Made by a program: the position numbers and the translations under genes. The notes beneath the pieces are model-generated. The model was not told the DNA's origin. It did not search any database and worked only from the letters and a program-made list of their open reading frames with translations. DNA of 53,281 bases from Marinilabilia sp. (lineage in GTDB: Bacteria > Bacteroidota > Bacteroidia > Bacteroidales > Marinilabiliaceae), in contig NZ_JADQBH010000042.1 of NCBI RefSeq assembly GCF_016278715.1, positions 1-53,281 of the forward strand. The letters are read 5' to 3'. Shown piece by piece: positions 44,201-51,243 of the stretch (positions are counted from its first letter, which is position 1; each line of letters starts with the position of its first letter).

Positions 44201-47185
44201 TATGTTGACGGCTCTGCCCGCTGGGGCGGTGGTGGCATAGGTTTCTTCGGGCTGGGTCTTTACGGCTTTGGCGGAGGATTTGCCTACAATATGCAGAATG
44301 AAAGGTTGCCAACCACCGATGAACTTGACCAGTCGGGTAGTTCGGTAAGTTCCGACTATCAGCCCGATGAAGGCTCTATGGGACTAAAAGCGACTGTAAT
44401 TGGCGGACTTCAGGGAGATCCCCGCCCATGGAATTCGGACGTGACTTTTGAAGTGGCCTGGAATACCAGCAGTGGTCTGACCCGCCTGGATATGGGAGGA
44501 GATTCTTATTTCATGCAGGATATCATGAACCGCGCCAATCCGGAGTTTCTGGGAACCCTCGACATGTCCTACGATTTTAACCAGGGCATTTTTTCCGGGA
44601 CCGCCGATAAAGAAATACGGATTCCGGCATCCGATCCCATGATTACCGGGGATATGCCGGCTCAGTTTTATTTTGATTTTCAACCCAATATGGGCCTTCG
44701 TGAATGGTACCTGAAATTGGGGGAACCTAACGACAGAATAAATACAACCGTGTCGCTTACTGATGACATCTCCTTTACCAATGGGTCTTATTTTATGGTA
44801 GGATCCAATATTCCGGGGATGCCACCGCCACCCGCTGAGATTTTAAACGAATTATCGATTACGCCACCCGACAGACCCAACCAAACGGCCATTGAACATG
44901 GCGCAGGGTTTGCCCATGGCCTCAAACTGGATTTTGACGTGAATAACCTGGATGCCGGTGTATGTTACATCGATGTTGGATTACTTGCAGGTTACGATAT
45001 TTCAGTGATGAACTGGTCGAGAGCCGGTATTTTATGCAACGGCCGTTCCAGCTTCGGGGTCAACCAGTGGTATGCAAAAGGTCAGGTGTACTTTTTGGCA
45101 AAGGCTCGTTTTTACGGATGGGGTGGAACCTATTTCCGTACCAGTCTGGCCGCCCTGGCGCAGGGCGGATTACCCAATCCGTCGGGGATTAAAGGAAAAG
45201 TGCAGGCCACTTTCGATGTGGGCTGGAAAACCTGGAGTCCGTCCAAATCATTTTACATAGGTGAGATTTGTAACATGTCGGTTCCTGAAGATTCCGAGCC
45301 CGATGTGGTTAATCCGTACGAAGATGTGGAGTTTATCACGCGACTGACGCCGGATGAGGGAAATGAACAGGTTTCGCCGGTTGTTTCGCCCGAGGTGGAG
45401 TTCAATTATCCCGTCGATAAGGTCAAAGATTACGTCTTTTCCGATGGCATGGGCGGAACCCAGAGTGTCAGCTACAAAATAACTCACGATGTTTATATTG
45501 AGGAGAACAATGGCTCTCAGCGGGTTGATCTGGATGTAACACCATCATCAGATAATAAGAAACTTACCGTGTCGCTTAATGAGCAACTGAAGCCTGAGAC
45601 AGATTATACAATTGTGGCTGAGGCAAAACTTTATCAGAAGAACCAAAATTCCTGGGAAGAAGTAACTGAAGGCAATCGTGTTGTGAGAGAAGTGAAAAGC
45701 CATGTTTTTAAAACCACCACCAAGCAAGAGATTGTGGATGCCGATATAACTGAATCTATTCCTGTAAGACGACAGCGCTACTTTAAGAAAGACGACCATC
45801 CGCAGGGAAGTATTGAATTTAAGTCGGATATGAGTGGTTTCTTCAGTCAGTTTCCCAATACGGACATTAAGGTGAGAATTGTTTCGTGCGATGGGGAGGA
45901 AAGTTATCTCGTGGATGCCACGGTCAGCTCCCGGCAGTTGACTTACAGCATGCCCGATTTAAGTCCCGAGACCATCTATAAACTGGAGGTGCTTGCGGTA
46001 GCATCTGATGAAGAACCGCAATCTCAGAACCATTCGGGATGGAGCCAGGGAGGTGATTTTGCCACATCTGTTTTGTGGGGTGGTAGTGTACAAAGTTATG
46101 TTGCCGATGATTCAAATTCTAATTCCGGTTCAAGTAACACAGCCTCTACCAGTACTATAAATACTAATGCCATTAGTGTCAGCACTGTCAATACCAACAC
46201 AATTAACACTCAGGCAGTAAATACGAGTACTTCCGGTACCAATACCAGTAGTGTTAATAACATCAATACCGGGTCATTAAACACCAATATTGCAGCGGCT
46301 GATTTGGAAATTGATCCCACCCTGTTTGCTCCGGTGCTTCTGGAGTATCATTTTCGTACCAGTCAGTTTACTACGCTTTGGGCTAAAGTAAACAGTGTGA
46401 CCAGTGCCAGTGCTGTTGTACACGATCAGAATGTGGGGGGGCAGCAGGTCAAAAAGCTGGAAATTCGTCTCAAAGGGCCTGAACGTTTTGAAGGTCATCA
46501 GGAATATCTGAACAATGAGCTCGAATTTGAAGATGTCAATTTCAGGCTTCAGCATAGTGGGGGGGTATCGGATAATTTCCTTCCCGGTTGGTACCTGAAT
46601 GGTGAAAGTTACCCGGTTAGTCCGGCCCAATCGTGGACTACCAAGGCCAAAAATCAGGTGCTGCAACAGTCTTCACCTTATCAGGCCTTTGGACAGGAGC
46701 CTTACAAACTTCGGGGTTATTACGGATTTGGCACTTTGCCCTCGTATTTCGACGGGCCACTCTCCGACAATAATATCGAATATGGATGGGAGCCCGATTA
46801 CAACAATACTTCCGGAGGCTCGGGCGGTAATTTAGGGACTTACAGTAATACCCAGAATGTGAATTTCAATAGCAGTTATTTCACTACCAATGTGAATTTT
46901 ACTGATGGAATAGATTCCGGAAACCAGGACCTGACAACTGTTATGGCGGTTTATGTGGAACTGGAAAAGGAAATCTATCAGGAATTTGTCAATGAAACTG
47001 TTTCTGCAGTTGAAGTGGCCCGGCTATTTGGTAGCGGAAATCAGTCAGGGCCCGGACCAGGAGGTGTCAGAACTAATCCTGACGGAACCGCCGAATATGT
47101 ACCAATGCCATCGGGCGCTTACGAATTATGGTTTAGCATATTCGGTGGAAGTACTGTTAACAAAACCGTTCAGTTTAATTTCTAA
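41204..47185 (+). CDS. Giant exported surface protein (1993 residues, TANFOR-like start)
   Basis: I start at the ATG at 41204, where MKKLKFYYSRIAVIFLLMLSF and a cleavage site at TTKAQ form a signal peptide; an in-frame ATG 53 codons earlier overlaps the promoter region. Residues about 30-170 (VIVQVIPPYSPYFSDYIGN) resemble the TANFOR-type start of large Bacteroidota proteins, from memory. An Fn3-like domain follows (about 205-300, VITYPPDGATIAISDPQ, INWTPPGGGSGMYEYDVR). The centre is a long beta-rich part with Gly-rich patches (about 1005-1030). Ig-like Big_5-type sequence covers about 1377-1505, and a Thr/Asn/Ser tract 1636-1699. No type IX sorting domain or lipobox is seen. It leads an operon with an Fn3 protein and a beta-barrel; function unknown. 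Confidence 0.85.
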   Translation: MKKLKFYYSRIAVIFLLMLSFSVTTKAQNRPVNVIVQVIPPYSPYFSDYIGNDGRFNPRFSDLIMVTVQNTDMNNSYQIKLIPEIQSGNNFNGRISPDFIPERPLYLEPGEVRVLNLSDLTAVNSNLSYGHINFSGISERTLMQTGVLPEGNYQLCMRAYDYRSSAPLSPTQPQGCSAPFLVIHPDPPVITYPPDGATIAISDPQMLQINWTPPGGGSGMYEYDVRMVELSAFQSDPYNVMNNSNLTFYREQNLLTPALLYDMSKPELEPGKTYALRVTAKDPDNEVLIKNDGRSEIHVFTVMPDTTSTTQVADDDVSDNDGSFLCGGACDFDLSNIDQTPVDTFSVGDIIKAGHFDVEITSANWSGNTLNGEGKILPGSFIPVSVTAELTNLEINAGGRIFEGKVQAMAQNTNFSNQSMLSDLGDQIDLPDSDLSALYDYLNDPGNLLANLQSDTEVQLPVGIGTPGDYYKVAVVGLILNPDKATFNTVSMIKLPDEQDKYLKLGSKNICINPGGIAQTDSATMFLMEDVQIAISDDVKLKLSKNDGSAGTFASFGCDGFGQIFAEGEFTLSPEVIRYENADGSQNETDSVKLSFATSFSDWSDWLVSANLFNQSRRYQFPEMEDYSFRIQNAVLDHSDLRNDAAMVFPQQYASTDQNATWKGLYIKTFNMMMPRFIDKNGNERIEVTGSNILIDQHGVSTFIEADNLLTRNEGSIGTWEFSVDYMAMELVASQLDSAAMSGEMLMPISDSTFNYSTQLSYYNDELDYDFNIVTNDRISVPMWYAQMDLYESSELDLSIRNNSDVTLQATLNGKLSLDSEVGDLDKISIGGLEFEQLILRNKPQYLRLDGGVALDASTSPGLLGFGANLGDNNNSENGASFDIGLNEISGSKTSLYLDMGLNFTGSGSANSLSGHTRLNLEANYNAGELKWESSDVFIEDIRLDANMGVMKVQGMIKFFKDDPVYGKGFQGSINSQFLETISVNANALFGNVDDYRYFYVDGSARWGGGGIGFFGLGLYGFGGGFAYNMQNERLPTTDELDQSGSSVSSDYQPDEGSMGLKATVIGGLQGDPRPWNSDVTFEVAWNTSSGLTRLDMGGDSYFMQDIMNRANPEFLGTLDMSYDFNQGIFSGTADKEIRIPASDPMITGDMPAQFYFDFQPNMGLREWYLKLGEPNDRINTTVSLTDDISFTNGSYFMVGSNIPGMPPPPAEILNELSITPPDRPNQTAIEHGAGFAHGLKLDFDVNNLDAGVCYIDVGLLAGYDISVMNWSRAGILCNGRSSFGVNQWYAKGQVYFLAKARFYGWGGTYFRTSLAALAQGGLPNPSGIKGKVQATFDVGWKTWSPSKSFYIGEICNMSVPEDSEPDVVNPYEDVEFITRLTPDEGNEQVSPVVSPEVEFNYPVDKVKDYVFSDGMGGTQSVSYKITHDVYIEENNGSQRVDLDVTPSSDNKKLTVSLNEQLKPETDYTIVAEAKLYQKNQNSWEEVTEGNRVVREVKSHVFKTTTKQEIVDADITESIPVRRQRYFKKDDHPQGSIEFKSDMSGFFSQFPNTDIKVRIVSCDGEESYLVDATVSSRQLTYSMPDLSPETIYKLEVLAVASDEEPQSQNHSGWSQGGDFATSVLWGGSVQSYVADDSNSNSGSSNTASTSTINTNAISVSTVNTNTINTQAVNTSTSGTNTSSVNNINTGSLNTNIAAADLEIDPTLFAPVLLEYHFRTSQFTTLWAKVNSVTSASAVVHDQNVGGQQVKKLEIRLKGPERFEGHQEYLNNELEFEDVNFRLQHSGGVSDNFLPGWYLNGESYPVSPAQSWTTKAKNQVLQQSSPYQAFGQEPYKLRGYYGFGTLPSYFDGPLSDNNIEYGWEPDYNNTSGGSGGNLGTYSNTQNVNFNSSYFTTNVNFTDGIDSGNQDLTTVMAVYVELEKEIYQEFVNETVSAVEVARLFGSGNQSGPGPGGVRTNPDGTAEYVPMPSGAYELWFSIFGGSTVNKTVQFNF
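46112..46300 (+). repeat. Thr/Asn/Ser-rich degenerate repeat tract in the giant protein
   Basis: About 60 residues consisting of short units such as TINTNAIS, VSTVNTNTIN, TQAVNTSTSG and INTGSLNTN. Spacing of hydrophobic residues between NT pairs is regular, like a thin beta-solenoid or a glycosylatable linker. It separates two domains of the giant protein. Confidence 0.7.
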
Positions 47186-47196
47186 TATTACTAGCT

Positions 47197-49257
47197 ATGC
47201 GATATATCATCCTAACAATTTTATTTGGTTTTATTCCCCTGTTTTCTCTTGCCCAGGAGAACCAATCATTTGGTCTCTTTTCAAAGTATGAAGAGGGGAA
47301 AGTTTATCTGAAAATTCAACCACTTGAGGGCAGGGCCTGGTATCTGGGTAAAACCAATGGATATGTGATAGAGCGGAGAGAAGCAGGTTCAGAATCCGCA
47401 TTCCAGCAAATTATCGAATCCCCGTTACTTCCCCTGCCTGCTGAGGAGATGGAGGCTTTAAGCGGCGATTTCCCTTTTGTTGGCGAATTGAAAGCCATTC
47501 TATACGATATGGAAACCGGGGCGCAGGCCGATGACACTAATTTTGCTGCTGTGGAAGCAAAGGAGGAGGAGCTGGAAGGGCGATTGTTCCTGCACTTTTA
47601 CCTTTCGGCCATGTCGGAAGCCGCCAGTGAAGCGTCAGGTTTGCAATTTGTGGACCATTCGGTAGAGCCCGGGCGCAGCTATGTTTATCGTGTGCAGATA
47701 GCAGAGGAAGACCAGTACAGCAACCAAAAGGAGGTAAATACTTTTCGGGAAACCACCTACACCATTCCCGAGTTGAACCTCACAGGACTCGACAAAGCGG
47801 TGCGCATTAACTGGCACCATAAATCGTTTAAGAACAAATACATTGCCTATCGGTTAGAGCGGTCAACAAATGGCCGGGATTGGGAATATCTGGGAGACTC
47901 GCCCATTGTTTACAACCGCCGTGTGGCCGAAGATTCCGAAGACCTGGAGTTTGGGTATATCTATGAAGGCGACAGTTTGAGTGCAAATTATCAGCCTTAT
48001 TATTACCGGCTTACAGTTATGGATTTTTTCGGGTATAGTGCCGGCCCGGGTCAAAGCTTCGAGGTTATGGGCCGCGATCTTGAGCCGCCTGTTCAGCCTT
48101 TCAATGTTGAGGCCGATTTTTCGCCGCAGGAAGGGATGAATATTACCTGGGATTATCCCGATGAAACCCGGGTGGATGACCTTGAAGGGTTTTTTATCGG
48201 AACAGGGGCGAGTCCTAATGGACCTTTTGATCCGTTGAATCAGGAGGTGTTGCCGGCCGAATCGCGCTCTTTTGTGCATTCTCAGCCCAATCAGGGCGGA
48301 AGGAATTTTTATATCGTTACAGCCATCGATACTTCCGGAAACTATAAACATTCACTTCCGGTTTATGAAATCATTCCTGATTCTCTTGCGCCAGCTGTCC
48401 CGCGTGAACTGGCCGGAACAATTGATTCCAGCGGTGTTGTGGAGCTCCACTGGCCCAAAGGCGAAGAAGCCGACTTAATGGGCTACCGGGTTTTTCGTGC
48501 CAATACCAGTGGTCATGAATATGTGCAGTTAACCAATGAGCCGTTGCAGGATACACTTTTTACCGATAGCATTTCTTTAAAAACACTGACCAGGCATATC
48601 TTTTACAAAATTGTGGCGGTGGATAATAATTTTAATCATTCTGATTTTTCCACACCACTGAAGCTTAACCGACCTGATATAATGGTACCGGTGGCGCCCA
48701 AAATTAAAGATGCACAATTGAAGGATGGAGCTGTTCGTATAGTCTGGGTTCCCGGAACCAGTCGTGATACCGAGGCAGATATCCTTTTAAGACAAACCGA
48801 TGGAGTCTGGGATGAAATTGGTGTTTTTGAAGAAGGCGAAGAAACTTACACCGACCCGTTTCCAGCCAATCAGGAATATGTGCATTATGCCATGCTTTCG
48901 CGGGATGAAAGCGGCCTCTTTTCTGATACATCTCAGATACGAAGGGTTCGAAAGGTGGAGTTTTACAAAGTGAAACCTGTAGAAGCGCTCACTGCTGTTT
49001 ATAACCAGGAAAACCGTCAGGTGGAATTGAACTGGAACCATTCCGGAAATGAGGAAGTGTATTACATCATTTTTCGCGGTGACGGGGAGAAAGGCATTCG
49101 CATGTACGAAACGGCTCCCGGAGACCGGCAGGCGTTCTCGGAAAAAACGCTTCAGCCGGGGCAACAATACTCCTATGCTGTAAGAGTAAAACGCGAGGAT
49201 GGAAAAACCAGTCCGCTGAGTGAAAATGTGGAAGTGGTGGTTCCGGGAGGTGAGTAA
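47197..49257 (+). CDS. Exported fibronectin type III-like protein
   Basis: The 686-residue protein has a signal peptide (MRYIILTILFGFIPLFSLAQ). After a unique N-terminal part (to about 190), several Fn3-type domains follow, seen from repeats of the type LTGLDKAVRINWHHKSFKNKY, GVVELHWPKGEEADLMGYRVF, AVRIVWVPGTSRDTEADIL and QVELNWNHSGNEEVYYIIFR, each with a W near strand B and a Y/F-x-V pattern at the end. The C-terminus stops at ENVEVVVPGGE with no sorting domain. It begins 11 bases after the giant gene and so is co-transcribed. A scaffold or adaptor at the cell surface is likely; no enzyme motif is visible. Confidence 0.85.
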   Translation: MRYIILTILFGFIPLFSLAQENQSFGLFSKYEEGKVYLKIQPLEGRAWYLGKTNGYVIERREAGSESAFQQIIESPLLPLPAEEMEALSGDFPFVGELKAILYDMETGAQADDTNFAAVEAKEEELEGRLFLHFYLSAMSEAASEASGLQFVDHSVEPGRSYVYRVQIAEEDQYSNQKEVNTFRETTYTIPELNLTGLDKAVRINWHHKSFKNKYIAYRLERSTNGRDWEYLGDSPIVYNRRVAEDSEDLEFGYIYEGDSLSANYQPYYYRLTVMDFFGYSAGPGQSFEVMGRDLEPPVQPFNVEADFSPQEGMNITWDYPDETRVDDLEGFFIGTGASPNGPFDPLNQEVLPAESRSFVHSQPNQGGRNFYIVTAIDTSGNYKHSLPVYEIIPDSLAPAVPRELAGTIDSSGVVELHWPKGEEADLMGYRVFRANTSGHEYVQLTNEPLQDTLFTDSISLKTLTRHIFYKIVAVDNNFNHSDFSTPLKLNRPDIMVPVAPKIKDAQLKDGAVRIVWVPGTSRDTEADILLRQTDGVWDEIGVFEEGEETYTDPFPANQEYVHYAMLSRDESGLFSDTSQIRRVRKVEFYKVKPVEALTAVYNQENRQVELNWNHSGNEEVYYIIFRGDGEKGIRMYETAPGDRQAFSEKTLQPGQQYSYAVRVKREDGKTSPLSENVEVVVPGGE

Positions 49258-49275
49258 AGGAATGCATGAGAGTAG

Positions 49276-49357
49276 CACCCCGGTTTAGCGGGGTGATCAA
49301 AAGTAATGGAATGGCCCCGGTGAGCCGGCTTCCCCTGGGCGTGTAGCCCCTGAAAGG
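49276..49357. repeat. REP-like hairpins between the Fn3 and beta-barrel genes
   Basis: CACCCCG-GTTTAG-CGGGGTG (49276-49295) is a 7-base perfect stem. A second GC-rich piece with partial symmetry (ggccccggtgagccggc and following) extends to about 49357. The layout resembles the hairpins around 41033 and 51066-51200. Confidence 0.65.
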
Positions 49358-49379
49358 ATTGAATCTAACTTAAAACACT

Positions 49380-51041
49380 ATGCGATATAAAATTATCATA
49401 TTTTTCGTTTTTCTCTCATCATATCCAATTTTCGGGCAGGACTTAGAACAAGTTGGTGAAGCCGATCCGGTAGATTTAAGCGGATCCCTTTCACTCCAAA
49501 CCGGATATTACAATACCAGTCTGAGCTACGATCGTCAGGATCCGTATGCATACAGTCTGATGGGCAGTGCTGTTTTGTCCTTATACGGATGGCAGATTCC
49601 TTTCAATGTGTCGTATGCCAATCAGCAATTCAATTCCGGAAATCCCTTTCAGCAGTTCGGGTTATCGCCACGCTATAGGTGGATGCAACTCCATTTGGGG
49701 TATTCCAGCATGTCATTTTCCCCCTATACCCTGAATAACCATACATTTCTGGGTGGCGGCATTGAGCTTACACCCGGCAATTTCAGGTTTGGGGTAATGT
49801 ATGGCCGTTTGAGAGAAAAGCAGCAGCAATTGGAAGGACAGTACAGCAGTTTCCATATACCGGCATACAAAAGAATGGGCTATGGCGTAAAACTGGGATA
49901 CGGAACTTCGGCGAATTTCATCGATTTTATTTTGTTTAAGGCAAGTGATGATACCACTTCACTTCAGTCGTCCGAAAACTTATCCGTTTTACCCTCCGAG
50001 AACCTGGTGATAGGCGTTTCGGGGCGGTTACAATTGTTCAAAGCACTAAGCTGGGAATTCCATACCGCTGGTAGTGCCTATACAAGAAATATGTATTCAA
50101 GGACTACGGAGGATGGTGAGGAATATATTCCCGGGTTGATTACTTCATTGTATCAGCCCAGAATTTCGAGCCGGTTCACTTATGCCGGACATACCTCATT
50201 GCACCTTCAGTTAAGAGGTTTCAGTATTAAAGGAACCTATAAACGAATACAGCCCGGATTTGCCTCCATGGGACTGTATTACATTACCGGCGACAAAGAG
50301 CAATACACCATAGCGCCATCGTTGCGGTTGTTTCAGGGAAGGGTGAGTATTTCCGGTTCACTGGGACTGGAGAATGACAACGTTATGAATACCAAGGCCG
50401 TTACGACTCATCGTCAGATTGGGTCTGCCAATGTGAATTGGAACACCCGTGGTGCATTTGGACTATCCATGCAATACTCGAATTATCAAATGAATCAGAG
50501 TGCAGCCCTGCTGGATTTGAACGATACCACCAAAATTGCCATGGTCAACCGAAATATTTCCGTCATTCCGCGGTTGACGTTCCGGCAGGAGAACAAAACG
50601 CACCAGATTACTCTTTTTGCCAATAGTCAGGGCCTCACCGATTACAACGATTTTACCAGCGATATGAGTGAAACAAGTACCTATACCAGTAATTTGAATT
50701 ATTCGTTTCGCAATCGCGACAATTTTTTTAACACCAAAACCGGACTGAATCTTACGCGTCTAAATACTGCTCTTAGCGAAATTCGCCGATATGGATTAAC
50801 CCTTGGGGTTGGAAAGGGCTTTTTTGAAGATAAACTGACAACCAATTTTCGCACCAATTACAGTCGAAATGAGGTTGATGGGGCATCAGCAGGATACATT
50901 CTTGGGTTTCATTTCAATTCCGGCTATAACTTACCTTCCGGACATGCCTTTTCGTTGATGTTGAAAGTTACCAAAAATGAAACAGAGAATAGGCGGTTTT
51001 CGGAGAATATGGCGAGGGTGCAATATACTTATCGGTTCTGA
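49380..51041 (+). CDS. Outer-membrane beta-barrel protein
   Basis: The 553-residue protein has a signal peptide (MRYKIIIFFVFLSSYPIFGQ), then strands alternating hydrophobic and polar residues throughout with many aromatic girdle residues (YAYSLMGSAVLSLYGWQIPFNVSYANQ, FHIPAYKRMGYGVKLGYG, and so on), and ends VQYTYRF with the terminal phenylalanine typical of Omp85-inserted barrels. No plug or TonB box is seen. It is the third gene of the giant/Fn3/barrel set, 122 bases after the Fn3 gene with REP-like hairpins between. It could be the outer-membrane anchor or export channel of the other two, but this is inference. Confidence 0.85.
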   Translation: MRYKIIIFFVFLSSYPIFGQDLEQVGEADPVDLSGSLSLQTGYYNTSLSYDRQDPYAYSLMGSAVLSLYGWQIPFNVSYANQQFNSGNPFQQFGLSPRYRWMQLHLGYSSMSFSPYTLNNHTFLGGGIELTPGNFRFGVMYGRLREKQQQLEGQYSSFHIPAYKRMGYGVKLGYGTSANFIDFILFKASDDTTSLQSSENLSVLPSENLVIGVSGRLQLFKALSWEFHTAGSAYTRNMYSRTTEDGEEYIPGLITSLYQPRISSRFTYAGHTSLHLQLRGFSIKGTYKRIQPGFASMGLYYITGDKEQYTIAPSLRLFQGRVSISGSLGLENDNVMNTKAVTTHRQIGSANVNWNTRGAFGLSMQYSNYQMNQSAALLDLNDTTKIAMVNRNISVIPRLTFRQENKTHQITLFANSQGLTDYNDFTSDMSETSTYTSNLNYSFRNRDNFFNTKTGLNLTRLNTALSEIRRYGLTLGVGKGFFEDKLTTNFRTNYSRNEVDGASAGYILGFHFNSGYNLPSGHAFSLMLKVTKNETENRRFSENMARVQYTYRF

Positions 51042-51064
51042 GAAAGTTAAAAGAGTTTGATGGA

Positions 51065-51200
51065 AGCCCGCTGAAGCGGGCTAATGGTTGAGGCTTGGAG
51101 GTGCCTTTAACACCCTGCTGAAGCAGGGTGCTAAACTCATACTCCTGAAACTGGCGGGGATGGATGCATTCATGAGAATATCACCCTGTTTAACGCGGTG
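51065..51200. repeat. REP-like hairpin cluster after the beta-barrel gene
   Basis: Three hairpins: GCCCGC-TGAA-GCGGGC (51066-51081), CACCCTGC-TGAA-GCAGGGTG (51111-51130, 8-base stem) and an imperfect CACC...GGTG (51182-51200). The TGAA loop is shared by the first two and by the copy before the giant gene. They lie between convergent genes and may also stop transcription from both sides. Confidence 0.7.
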
Positions 51201-51243
51201 TTATCATGTATCCTAACAGTTTCGGCCAGCCGGCTTCCCATTA

